NCBI GenBank assembly: GCA_903849835.1
Contig: CAINKA010000141.1
Coordinates: 1-27,762, forward strand
DNA from: an uncultured Alphaproteobacteria bacterium
Lineage (GTDB): Bacteria; Pseudomonadota; Alphaproteobacteria; Rickettsiales; UBA1997
Reading direction: 5' to 3'
Length of the DNA stretch: 27,762 nt
Shown here: positions 1 to 6,923 of the stretch, piece after piece
Layout: each line of letters begins with the position of its first letter
Position numbering within the stretch: position 1 is the stretch's first letter
Translations under genes and position numbers: made by a program
The notes under the pieces: model-generated
The model's input: the letters and a program-made list of their open reading frames with translations, nothing else
Database searches by the model: none
Told to the model about the DNA's origin: nothing

Positions 1-14
1 ACACGTGGCCCGAA

Positions 15-39
15 TCATGCTTCGACAAGCTCAGCATGA
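15..39. repeat. 25-nt palindromic repeat, forward copy at window edge
   Basis: The arms TCATGCT (15-21) and AGCATGA (33-39) are perfect inverted repeats around an 11-nt centre. The same 25-mer recurs at 6863-6887, 21400-21424 and 27733-27757, and in reverse orientation at 21354-21378 and 27685-27709. The other copies mostly occur as head-to-head pairs, so the partner of this one may lie left of the window or be missing. It lies just downstream of ssb and behaves like a REP-type intergenic element. Confidence 0.9.
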
Positions 40-87
40 CATCGAGAGATGCTTTTGAGAGCGTTAAAATTTTTCTAAATTAAAAAT

Positions 88-543
88 CTAGAACGGAATT
101 TCGTCGTCAGTTTCTTCGACAGAAACGTTAGTATTTTTTGGTTTGCTGCTTGCTTGGCTTGAGGAGTAAGAGTCTCCGGAGCCAGATGAATTGCGGTCTT
201 TTGAGTCAAGAATTTGCAAAGTTGAATTGAAATTTTGGAGCACGACTTCAGTGGTGTATTTTTCAACACCGTCTTTGTCCGTCCATTTTCTAGTTTGCAT
301 CGAGCCCTCGATGTAAAGTTTTGAACCTTTTTTTACGTAATTTTTTACGATGCCGACAAGGCCTTGCGAGAAAATAACAATTTTGTGCCACTCAGTTTTT
401 TCTTTTTTTTCGCCAGTGCTTTTGTCTTTCCAGCTTTCAGAAGTTGCGAGAGAAAAATTTGCGAGTTCGCGGCCGTCGCTGGTTGATCTGATGTCAGGAT
501 CTTGGCCAACATTACCGACTAAAATGACTTTGTTAATTGACAT
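88..543 (-). CDS. ssb: Single-stranded DNA-binding protein
   Basis: This encodes a 151-residue SSB that binds single-stranded DNA in replication, repair and recombination. The start MSINKVILVGNVGQDP is the classic SSB opening. An OB fold follows (residues 1-110, with WHKIVIF and YIEGSMQTRKW), then a Ser/Asn-rich linker and the acidic tip ETDDEIPF that recruits partner proteins. The open frame extends 30 codons upstream, but the start at 543 is chosen because it matches the family N-terminus and follows a GAGGTAA ribosome site (minus strand of 547-553). It is divergent from the cyclophilin gene. Length is typical for the family. Confidence 0.97.
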   Translation of the reverse strand: MSINKVILVGNVGQDPDIRSTSDGRELANFSLATSESWKDKSTGEKKEKTEWHKIVIFSQGLVGIVKNYVKKGSKLYIEGSMQTRKWTDKDGVEKYTTEVVLQNFNSTLQILDSKDRNSSGSGDSYSSSQASSKPKNTNVSVEETDDEIPF

Positions 544-654
544 GGTGTTACCTCTTTTTGTTTTTTTGGGGGGAGTGTTTGAGCAGAAAATTTTTAACTC
601 AAAGTCGCGAAAAAATATTAACGCCTCTGGCAATAAACAAGGAGAATTATGGGA

Positions 655-698
655 CTGTCACAAATCAAACTTTTCGTCGAAATTTTGATTTGCGACAG
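655..698. promoter_or_regulatory. 44-nt inverted repeat in the ssb-cyclophilin divergent region
   Basis: The arms CTGTCaCAAATCAAA (655-669) and TTTGATTTGcGACAG (684-698) pair at 14 of 15 positions around a short centre. It lies about 110 nt from the ssb start and 100 nt from the cyclophilin start. It could be an operator, or an RNA hairpin in the leader of either gene. It does not look like a terminator, since no T-run follows on either strand. Confidence 0.55.
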
Positions 699-796
699 CC
701 TCATATTTTGGTTTGAAAATTGTTTTTCATTTCATAAAACCGCGCGCCTTCTCGTAGAAAATACCATTCAAAAACTAACTTCAAACCAACTTAGCT

Positions 797-1369
797 ATGA
801 AAAAACTTCTCTCTTTTTTTACTTTTTTAACTTTCTTTTTTTCTTTTATGAATCAGTCATCAGCTCAACAAAAACAAGGTAAGATGGATTTGGAAAACAC
901 TCTTTACATCGAATTAAAAAACGGTCGCGTTGTGATCGAACTTTTGCCAAAAATCGCTCCGAAACATGTTGAGCGTATCAAGCTTTTAGCGCGTCAAAAA
1001 TTTTATGATGGCATCGTGTTTCACCGCGTGATTGACGGCTTCATGACACAAACCGGAGATCCTACCGGAACTGGAATGGGCGGCAGTAAATTGCCTGACA
1101 TCAAAGCTGAATTTTCCGACGAGCCTCACATCCGCGGTGCAGTTTCAATGGCGCGCGCTTCCGATCCAAATAGCGGCAATAGTCAGTTTTTTATCGTCAC
1201 CAAAGATTCGAGATTTTTGGACAATCAATACACCGTCTGGGGACGCGTGATCAAAGGCATGGAGCTTGTTGATCAAATTAAAAAAGGCGGAGGAAGAGAC
1301 GGAAAAGTTGTTGATCCAGACCGCATGGTTACGGTCCGCGTGGCTGTTGATGTGGAGAGGGTGAAGTAA
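797..1369 (+). CDS. Exported cyclophilin-type peptidyl-prolyl cis-trans isomerase
   Basis: This 190-residue cyclophilin isomerises Xaa-Pro bonds during protein folding. Residues 1-24 form a signal peptide (Lys-Lys, then a Phe/Leu-rich core, ending near SSA), so the enzyme should act in the periplasm. The cyclophilin fold covers about residues 31-185. It carries FHRVIDGFMTQTGDP with the catalytic Arg context and GAVSMARASDPNSGNSQFFI, the substrate-groove signature. The ATG at 797 is chosen because it gives an intact signal peptide, although the ribosome site is weak. It resembles PpiA/PpiB-type single-domain enzymes in length. Confidence 0.93.
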   Translation: MKKLLSFFTFLTFFFSFMNQSSAQQKQGKMDLENTLYIELKNGRVVIELLPKIAPKHVERIKLLARQKFYDGIVFHRVIDGFMTQTGDPTGTGMGGSKLPDIKAEFSDEPHIRGAVSMARASDPNSGNSQFFIVTKDSRFLDNQYTVWGRVIKGMELVDQIKKGGGRDGKVVDPDRMVTVRVAVDVERVK

Positions 1370-1377
1370 AATTCGGG

Positions 1378-1449
1378 CAAAAAGAAACCCAAGGGTCATA
1401 ATCGGTTTCCCGACCAGAGGATTTCCTTGGGTACACGCTTAGCAGTAGT
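1378..1449 (-). ncRNA. Candidate small structured RNA upstream of the Abi-like gene
   Basis: Read on the minus strand, ACCCAAGG (1432-1425) pairs perfectly with CCTTGGGT (1394-1387). Inside is a second helix, TCGG-GAAA-CCGA (1413-1402), closed by a GNRA tetraloop. The outer stem is followed at once by TTCTTTTTG, as at an intrinsic terminator. Upstream on the same strand lies CTTGACA (-35 like). Together these suggest a divergently transcribed RNA of about 65-75 nt. The plus-strand reading has the same stems but a UUUC loop, and a T8 run at 1460-1467 without an adjacent strong hairpin. Orientation, ends and the RNA itself are inferred. Confidence 0.45.
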
Positions 1450-1472
1450 TAGGATAAACTTTTTTTTGTCAA
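1444..1472 (-). promoter_or_regulatory. Possible promoter of the small RNA (TTGACA box)
   Basis: On the minus strand there is a perfect TTGACA (1472-1467, preceded by C) followed 17 nt later by ACTACT. The -10 box is poor. Alphaproteobacterial housekeeping promoters often keep the -35 better than the -10, so this is plausible but unproven. Confidence 0.35.
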
Positions 1473-1476
1473 GCAA

Positions 1477-1500
1477 GTTATACGCAACTTAATGCGTAAC
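1477..1500. promoter_or_regulatory. Inverted repeat in front of the Abi-like gene
   Basis: GTTAtaCGCA (1477-1486) and TGCGTAAC (1493-1500) form an inverted repeat with a two-base bulge. A competing hairpin AAGTT/AACTT spans 1475-1490. The site lies 36 nt before the Abi-like start codon and next to the -35 box of the possible divergent RNA, where an operator controlling both would sit. Confidence 0.35.
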
Positions 1501-1535
1501 AAATTATGTATTAAAATTAACACCAAACCAACCAT

Positions 1536-2192
1536 ATGTACCACATCCAAAAACCCATTTTGGAAAAATATTTTTCCAAAACTCGATTAGAAAAAATCCA
1601 AGTAATCGGTAATTGTGATTTTAGTGAGGGCCTTGTGCTTTATGGGCTCAACATGAAGTGCGGTGAAAAACTTTATACCGCGTTAAGTCAGTTTGAGATA
1701 ATTTTAAGAAATGCGATTAGCGACCAATTGGTAAAAGATTTTGGGAATATTTGGTTTGAAAATAAGAAATTAATTTTCTTAAAAAAGCATCGAGATCTGA
1801 TCTGTGAGGCCAGAGCCAGTCTAGAGACGAAAGGTAAAGAAATAGATTCTTGCAACATCACCTCCAATTTGACTTTCGGATTTTGGGTAAATTTATTTAA
1901 TCCAGATTACGATAAAATTTTATGGAGAGTTTCTTTGTCGAAGATCTTTTTAGATAAAGAAAAACCCCCGGCTCGAGGTTTGATTCGTGATCGATTAAAG
2001 AATTTTAACAGACTCAGAAACAGGGTCTCGCATTGCGAATTAATTCTTAACCCGCTCCTACCTCAATATTACGCGCAATTGATCGAAACACTAAGCTGGA
2101 TCAATTCCGACATCGCCAAATGGCTTGATGAAGAAATAAATTTTTCATCGCTAAATTTCGAAAAAACAAAACATGCCCTACGACCAAAATAA
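1536..2192 (+). CDS. Abi-like HEPN-domain protein (candidate abortive-infection ribonuclease)
   Basis: The 218-residue protein matches the general plan of Abi-like (Abi_2/AbiD/AbiF-type) proteins. It has a helical N-terminal half with SQFEIILRNAI (R58, N59), a central GFWVNLF segment, and near the C-terminus RLRNRVSHCE. There R161-x4-H166 fits the HEPN R-x4-6-H ribonuclease motif. Members of this family act as phage-triggered or toxin-like RNases. No signal peptide or membrane segment is visible. It lacks a clear ribosome site, and its last 20 nt overlap the HIT gene. A structured RNA candidate and an inverted repeat lie directly upstream. The family assignment is by motif recognition and its activity is inferred. 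Confidence 0.75.
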   Translation: MYHIQKPILEKYFSKTRLEKIQVIGNCDFSEGLVLYGLNMKCGEKLYTALSQFEIILRNAISDQLVKDFGNIWFENKKLIFLKKHRDLICEARASLETKGKEIDSCNITSNLTFGFWVNLFNPDYDKILWRVSLSKIFLDKEKPPARGLIRDRLKNFNRLRNRVSHCELILNPLLPQYYAQLIETLSWINSDIAKWLDEEINFSSLNFEKTKHALRPK

Positions 2193-2523
2193 CATTTTCG
2201 CCAAAATTATCCGTGGAGAAATTCCGGCTTTAAAAGTTTACGAAGATGAAAAAGTTTTGGCATTTCACGACATTTCGAAAGCGGCGCCAATTCACGTTTT
2301 AGTGGTTCCAAAAGGTGAATATAAAAATTTTTCTGATTTCACTGCTCAGGCTGGCGCTGAAGAAATTTCTAATTTTTTCAAAAAAGTTTCTGAAATTGCA
2401 TCTCTGCTTGAAGCAGATAAATCAGGCTTCCGCATCATCTCCAACAATGGCCCAGACGCCAATCAAACCGTTCCCCACTTCCACGTGCATATTTTGGCGG
2501 GAAAAAGAATGAGCAATTTTTAA
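2173..2523 (+). CDS. HIT-family nucleotide hydrolase (HinT-like)
   Basis: A 116-residue histidine-triad protein of usual length. It starts MPYDQNNIFAKIIRGEIP, a typical HIT opening, and carries the triad VPHFHVHILAGK (H-x-H-x-H) near its end. HIT proteins hydrolyse nucleoside phosphoramidates and similar adducts in the cytoplasm. The start lies 20 nt inside the 3' end of the Abi-like gene in another frame, so the two may be translationally coupled. The start is supported by protein similarity rather than by a ribosome site, which is absent. The lyase gene follows 18 nt later. Confidence 0.93.
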   Translation: MPYDQNNIFAKIIRGEIPALKVYEDEKVLAFHDISKAAPIHVLVVPKGEYKNFSDFTAQAGAEEISNFFKKVSEIASLLEADKSGFRIISNNGPDANQTVPHFHVHILAGKRMSNF

Positions 2524-2541
2524 CTAAACTTCGGTAAAAAA

Positions 2542-3741
2542 ATGGAAAAGAAAATCGGTGAAGCAACTCGCATTATCCACGCTGGACGTGATCCCAAAGA
2601 GCAAGGCTGGATGGTCAATCCTCCAATCTACCAAACTTCAACAATCGTTTTTCCGACGCTCAAAGATTTGCTCTACGCTGAGCGCGGCTATTCCAACAAC
2701 GATCTGGTTCAGCCTTACGAACTCAAATACGGCCGCTACGGCACGCAAACAAATTTCGCGCTGGAAAGAGCGATTGCTGAGATCGAAGGCGGCTACAATT
2801 CCTTCGTCACCTCTTCGGGCGCGGCTGCGATCAACACTGCTCTCGTGGCATTTTTGAAACAAGGCGACCACATGCTTTTGGTCGACAACACCTATTCGCC
2901 AACGCGTTCTTTCGCCGATAAATTTTTGAAAAAACTCGGCATTGAAACCACCTACTACAATCCACTAATCGGCGCTGACATCGCGAAATTAATCAAGAAA
3001 AACACCAAAGTAATTTTCATGGAAAGCCCCGGATCCCTAAGCTTCGAGGTGCAAGACGTTTCAGCGATTTGCAAAGTGGCGAAGAAGCGCGGCGTTGTCA
3101 CCATCCTCGACAATTCTTGGGCGAGTGGAATTTATTTTAAGCCGTTGGAGCACGGCGTTGACGTGTCGGTGATGGCTCTCACGAAATACATTAACGGCCA
3201 TTCCGACATGATGATGGGTTCAATCACGGTGCAGGAAAAACATTTCCGCGTGATGTACGAAGCCTTCCGCTACATGGCCGTAACCGCATCGCCGCACAGT
3301 TGCTACATGGTTCAACGCGGACTTCGCACTTCCAAAATCCGCATGGATCACTGCTTCAAATCCTCGCTGCAGCTTGCCACTTGGCTCGAAGGCAGACCAG
3401 AAGTTGCGAAAGTTTTTTATCCGGCTTTGGAATCAGATGTTGGACACAAGCTGTGGAAGCGCGATTTCACCGGCGCCGCAGGATTATTCACCATTATTTT
3501 GGATCGCAAATATTCCAACGAATCACTGGCAAGAATGGTCGACAGACTTCATTTCTACGGAATGGGATATTCATGGGGCGGCTACGAATCATTGATTCTG
3601 CCGGTAGATCCAACCGCAGTTCGCACCGCAACAAAATGGCCTTACGGCAACAAAACTTGCCTGCGAATTAATGTTGGTTTGGAGGATGTCGAGGATTTGA
3701 TGACCGACCTCGAAGCAGGGTTTAAGCGGCTGCGGAAATAG
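2542..3741 (+). CDS. metC: Cys/Met-metabolism PLP enzyme, probably cystathionine beta-lyase
   Basis: The 399-residue protein belongs to the fold-type I PLP family of cystathionine lyases and synthases. The PLP lysine is K215 in MALTKYINGHSD, the cofactor Asp is D190 in TILDNSW, and the substrate-loop residues YGRYGTQT lie near position 65. The SWGGYESL and LRINVGLED segments near the end are typical of MetC, which cleaves cystathionine to homocysteine. A gamma-lyase or another member cannot be excluded from sequence alone. It follows the HIT gene closely and ends just before a terminator hairpin. Confidence 0.85.
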   Translation: MEKKIGEATRIIHAGRDPKEQGWMVNPPIYQTSTIVFPTLKDLLYAERGYSNNDLVQPYELKYGRYGTQTNFALERAIAEIEGGYNSFVTSSGAAAINTALVAFLKQGDHMLLVDNTYSPTRSFADKFLKKLGIETTYYNPLIGADIAKLIKKNTKVIFMESPGSLSFEVQDVSAICKVAKKRGVVTILDNSWASGIYFKPLEHGVDVSVMALTKYINGHSDMMMGSITVQEKHFRVMYEAFRYMAVTASPHSCYMVQRGLRTSKIRMDHCFKSSLQLATWLEGRPEVAKVFYPALESDVGHKLWKRDFTGAAGLFTIILDRKYSNESLARMVDRLHFYGMGYSWGGYESLILPVDPTAVRTATKWPYGNKTCLRINVGLEDVEDLMTDLEAGFKRLRK

Positions 3742-3742
3742 A

Positions 3743-3767
3743 GAAAACAGCCTTAACGGCTGTTTTC
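3743..3767. terminator. Terminator-like hairpin after metC
   Basis: GAAAACAGCC (3743-3752) pairs perfectly with GGCTGTTTTC (3758-3767) around a 5-nt loop, so the stem carries its own A-tract and T-tract. It begins right after the metC stop codon and marks the start of the hairpin-rich gene-free stretch. Confidence 0.75.
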
Positions 3768-4145
3768 GGCGACGCGAGCAGAAGAAAGATTTTTTCGTCA
3801 CTAAGTTCAGATTTCATTTTTTAACACTTCCTCTCACCTCCCGAGAAATCACCCGTCTCAATCGCTGTCGCGATTGATCCACCCTCTTTTGCAAAGAGGG
3901 TTTTGCTCGTCTTAACCTCCTTTGAAAAAGGAGGTGGCCTCGCGAAAGCGAGGTCGGAGGATTTTTTCGTCGCGAGTTCGATTTTTATTTCACCACTCTG
4001 CAGGACGGGGTTTGCAACCTCGTCCTCACGTTCATTTCCTCTTTTAGTTTTAACTGACCCTGTGGACTGGGTTACAAACCCAGTCCAGCCGCTGGAGGTG
4101 GGACGAATTCGTTCCAATTCACGATTTATCCCTTGTAGCGTATCA

Positions 4146-4224
4146 CGGGACGACACGCGGGTCGTCCCCTACGGATTGAATCATGTGTGACTTTCGTAGG
4201 GGCGGGGACCCGCGTGTCGTCCCG
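4146..4224. repeat. Long imperfect inverted repeat (GGGACGACACGCGGGT type)
   Basis: The left arm 4146-4173 and right arm 4195-4224 are near reverse complements, sharing CGGGACGACACGCGGGTC and CCCCTACG, around a 21-nt centre. Each arm also folds on itself. It is adjacent to a dispersed 27-mer at 4224-4250. Confidence 0.75.
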
Positions 4225-4250
4225 CGGGCTGGCACAAGGCCAGCCCCTAC
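4224..4250. repeat. 27-nt dispersed hairpin element, copy 1
   Basis: The element contains the hairpin GGGCTGGC-acaag-GCCAGCCC. An inverted copy with two differences lies at 8782-8808, next to the stop codon of the lipid-kinase-like gene. Confidence 0.8.
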
Positions 4251-4271
4251 TAAAATCTCAACCATCAAACA

Positions 4272-4315
4272 AAAAAATACCCCGTCAGAAAAAAAATTCT
4301 GACGGGGTATTTTTT
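4272..4315. terminator. Strong bidirectional intrinsic terminator
   Basis: A perfect 19-bp stem, with 4272-4290 pairing to 4297-4315 (core TACCCCGTCAGAA), is flanked by an A-run on the left and a T-run on the right, so it can end transcription both ways. It lies between the plus-strand metC unit and the 3' end of rpoD. Confidence 0.9.
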
Positions 4316-4321
4316 CTTTTT

Positions 4322-4413
4322 CGTCATCCTTGGAACGAAGTTCCGAGGATCTCGGGAGTTTGACTTTCGGAGCCGAGCCCCCGAGATCCTCGGCCTTGCG
4401 GCCAAGAATGACG
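4322..4413. repeat. Large imperfect inverted repeat downstream of rpoD
   Basis: The arm 4322-4356 and arm 4380-4413 are near reverse complements, sharing CGTCAT, CTTGG, CCGAGGATCTCGGG. The centre contains the smaller repeat CTCGG.. and GGAGCCGAG. It lies 18 nt from the rpoD stop codon and resembles a dispersed REP or MITE-like element. Confidence 0.75.
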
Positions 4414-4431
4414 TGGATTTAAAGAATTCTC

Positions 4432-6753
4432 CTAAACATCCGTCAAAAAACTTTTCAGCAATTTCGCTCTCTTCGGATGTTGCAATTTTTTCAGTGCTTT
4501 CGCTTCGATTTGACGGATCCGTTCGCGCGTAACTGAAAATTGTTTACCAACTTCTTCCAAAGTGTGATCGGTCACCATCCCAATGCCGAAGCGCATGCGC
4601 AGCACTCGTTCTTCGCGTGGGGTGAGTGACGACAGCATTTGCGCCGTAACTTCTTTCAGCTTGGAATGTGATGCGGCATCGAAAGGCAAGACTGCGGCTT
4701 TGTCTTCAATGAAGTCGCCGAGCACGCTTTCATCGTCGTCGCCGGAGATCGGGGATTCAAGACTGACGGGGTCTTTGGAGGTGCGAAGAACTTTGCGAAC
4801 CTTGTCGACGGGCATTAGAAGCCTGTCGGCGATTTCTTGCGCGTCGGGTGTGCGACCGAGTTCTTGCGTGAGTTGGCGCGAAGTCTTCACGATTTTGTTA
4901 ATCGTTTCGACCATGTGGATCGGGATGCGGATCGTGCGCGATTGATCAGCAATGGCGCGGGTGATGGCTTGGCGAATCCACCAAGTTGCGTAAGTCGAAA
5001 ATTTGTAACCGCGACGATATTCGAATTTGTCGACGGCGCGCATCAGGCCGATATTGCCCTCCTGAATCAAATCCAAAAATTGTAAACCGCGATTGGTGTA
5101 TTTTTTGGCGATTGAAACTACGAGACGCAAATTGGCCTCAATCATTTCTTTTTTCGCTTTTAATTCCTCTTCTTGGCTGCGACGCAAAATGTTGATCAAG
5201 ACTTTGAAATCAACGATTCCCAAGCCCATAATTTTTGTAAATTTTCCGATTCTGGTCTGAACTTCTTTAATTTTTTCTTTGCCTTTAGAAGCAAAATTTT
5301 GCCATTTTTTATCTTTGAGCGCGGCGATTTTTTTCAGCCATTTGTCGCCTTCTTCAACGCCTGGATAATGTTTTAAAAAGTCAGTTTTGTCGATGTTGAA
5401 TTCTTGCGAAGATCGAAGCAAATCGATCTCGATTGAAATTAGTTTTTGCTGCGCTTCGTAAAGCTGATCGACCAATGCTTTGATCAGAGAGTCGTTGAAA
5501 CTAACCTCTTGCGACAATCTTTCGAATTCAACCTTTAGCTTGTTAATATCCTTGTCGGTCTTGGCTTGTTCGTAAGTTCTGCTCTCAGATTTATCGAGAA
5601 TTTTTTGACAAACATGAGCAATTTTTTGGAAGAGATCGAGCATTTTTGGCATCAAAATTCTTTCCATCGAAACGAACGAAACCACGCTTTCGTCGATCTC
5701 TTCAAGCTCTTCATCTTCGAATAAGGTTTCCGCAGCTTCTGCAGCGTCAGTTTGCTCGTTGATGATGGCTGTAACGTTGACCTCCTCAACATTTCCTTCC
5801 TGATTTTCTTCGCTTTCTGCCGCTGCTTGCTCGTTATTTTTTATGATTTCTTCCAATTCTGAATTGTAAGTTTCGTCGATGCGAATGATGTCGCGAAGCA
5901 GGATAGTGCCGCCTGAAAGGCCATTATACCATTCGATGAAATGGCGCATGATGATTGGGCTTTGGTAAAGCGCTTTTACGGTTTTGTTGCGGCCTTCTTC
6001 GATACGCATCGCGATTAAAACTTCGTCTTCGCGAGTCAAAAGTTTTACCGTGCTCATTGATTTGAGGTAGGTTTTGACAGAGTCTTCACTGCGCTTCTGG
6101 CTTTTTTCTTCGTCTTTTGCGGCGAGACCTTCTTCGAGTAATTTTTCGAGATCATCTTCCTTCTCGATGATTTGAATTTTGAATTCGGTGAGGATGTCTA
6201 GAATGCGATCGAGCTTGCGTGGATCAAGGTCGGAATCGATATTTTCGTTGATCTGTTCGTGAGTTAAAAATCCTTGAGTTTTTCCGATTGCTAAAAGTTT
6301 TTTTAATTTATCCGCGAGATCGTCTGAAAGTTTTTTGCCTTCCTCATCTTTTTTTTGCAGCGCTGATCTGACGCCTTGAATCAATTGAAATTTTTCAGCG
6401 AGTGCTTTGGTTCTGTCATTGACGGGGATTTTTATTTTTAACTTTCTTTCCTTTTTAGGCTTCGGTTCTTTTTTGATTTTTACCGCTTTAACTTTTACCG
6501 CTTTTATTTTTTTTGGTTTTGCAATTTTTACAGGTTTTTTTGGTGCGATTTTTTTTGTGATTTTGGGTGTAATTTTTTTTACAATTTTAGCAGGTTTTTT
6601 TGGCTGAATTTTTTTCTTCCCCACAATTTTTTTTGTAGGAATTTTTTTAACCGCCTTAACCTGTTTCTTTATTGGCTTTGCGGGCTTATTTATTTTCTTC
6701 ACCGCAGCTAATTTTTTCGCTGGTTTTTTCACGATTTTTTTCTTTGCTGGCAT
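4432..6753 (-). CDS. rpoD: Primary RNA polymerase sigma-70 factor with lysine-rich N-terminal extension
   Basis: The 773-residue protein is the housekeeping sigma factor. Residues 1-110 form a Lys/Pro/Val/Ile tail with about 43 Lys in the first 100 and almost no acidic residues. Region 1.1-like sequence follows (about 112-200), then region 1.2 (about 222-254). A variable segment with a Glu-rich stretch (about 298-356) precedes region 2 (533-610), with the promoter-melting helix FSTYATWWIRQAITRAIADQ. Region 3 spans about 612-690. Region 4 (about 705-770) contains TLEEVGKQFSVTRERIRQIE, which reads the -35 box. The start is fixed by AAGAGGAA at 6756-6763 and by the lack of a later Met before region 1.2. 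It lies downstream of dnaG, as in macromolecular-synthesis operons. Confidence 0.97.
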   Translation of the reverse strand: MPAKKKIVKKPAKKLAAVKKINKPAKPIKKQVKAVKKIPTKKIVGKKKIQPKKPAKIVKKITPKITKKIAPKKPVKIAKPKKIKAVKVKAVKIKKEPKPKKERKLKIKIPVNDRTKALAEKFQLIQGVRSALQKKDEEGKKLSDDLADKLKKLLAIGKTQGFLTHEQINENIDSDLDPRKLDRILDILTEFKIQIIEKEDDLEKLLEEGLAAKDEEKSQKRSEDSVKTYLKSMSTVKLLTREDEVLIAMRIEEGRNKTVKALYQSPIIMRHFIEWYNGLSGGTILLRDIIRIDETYNSELEEIIKNNEQAAAESEENQEGNVEEVNVTAIINEQTDAAEAAETLFEDEELEEIDESVVSFVSMERILMPKMLDLFQKIAHVCQKILDKSESRTYEQAKTDKDINKLKVEFERLSQEVSFNDSLIKALVDQLYEAQQKLISIEIDLLRSSQEFNIDKTDFLKHYPGVEEGDKWLKKIAALKDKKWQNFASKGKEKIKEVQTRIGKFTKIMGLGIVDFKVLINILRRSQEEELKAKKEMIEANLRLVVSIAKKYTNRGLQFLDLIQEGNIGLMRAVDKFEYRRGYKFSTYATWWIRQAITRAIADQSRTIRIPIHMVETINKIVKTSRQLTQELGRTPDAQEIADRLLMPVDKVRKVLRTSKDPVSLESPISGDDDESVLGDFIEDKAAVLPFDAASHSKLKEVTAQMLSSLTPREERVLRMRFGIGMVTDHTLEEVGKQFSVTRERIRQIEAKALKKLQHPKRAKLLKSFLTDV

Positions 6754-6824
6754 GGTTCCTCTTGGTTATTATTTGTAATTTTTTTGACTTGCAGAAAATC
6801 GAAAATTTTAACGATTAAATCCAT

Positions 6825-6892
6825 CAATGTCATGCGGAGCTTGTCGAAGCATGTGGCTTGAATCATGCTTCGACAAGCTCAGCATGACATTG
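6825..6892. repeat. Head-to-head pair of the 25-nt palindromic repeat between dnaG and rpoD
   Basis: A reverse copy (6829-6853, with one variant base) and a forward copy (6863-6887) are separated by 9 nt and flanked by CAATG/CATTG. The whole unit can form a stem of about 28 bp with few mismatches. It lies in the 170-nt gap between dnaG and rpoD on their transcript. Confidence 0.9.
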
Positions 6893-6923
6893 AAAGTTTG
6901 AATGCAGGCTCTCAAAATTCTCG

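Larger units (their letters stand above)
3770..4270. repeat. Gene-free cluster of short perfect hairpins
   Basis: No convincing gene is present here. Instead there is a series of distinct short palindromes: 3859-3876 (CAATCGC/GCGATTG), 3882-3900 (CCCTCTTT/AAAGAGGG), 3916-3934 (CCTCCTTT/AAGGAGG), 3938-3953 (CCTCGC/GCGAGG), 4003-4025, 4064-4086 (GGACTGGGTT/AACCCAGTCC), 4146-4224 (long pair) and 4226-4246. The open frames on both strands have no family-like sequence and simply read through the palindromes. The stretch looks like an accumulation of REP-like elements downstream of two convergent transcription units. Confidence 0.7.

Noticed and set aside
649..882. A 77-codon plus-strand frame with a good ribosome site, overlapping the cyclophilin start
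   Set aside because: Its Phe-rich sequence mirrors the T-rich DNA and the signal-peptide region in another frame, so a true gene is doubtful. Its leader-like position is kept as a finding.
1145..1399. A minus-strand frame of 84 codons across the cyclophilin end
   Set aside because: It has no family-like sequence and is antisense to the cyclophilin signature region.
1378..1470. A tRNA or known riboswitch in the structured region upstream of the Abi-like gene
   Set aside because: There is no cloverleaf or T-loop GTTCGA motif, and no riboswitch core I recognise. It is kept only as an unnamed RNA candidate.
3821..4190. Open frames of 95-111 codons on both strands in the hairpin cluster
   Set aside because: They run through palindromes on both strands and show no family-like sequence.
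3770..4270. A CRISPR array, because of many palindromes
   Set aside because: The palindromes differ from one another and are not regularly spaced direct repeats, and no cas gene is near.
6407..6607. A hydrophobic Phe/Ile-rich plus-strand frame
   Set aside because: It is the antisense of the lysine-rich RpoD tail, since AAA/AAG codons read backwards give Phe and Leu.
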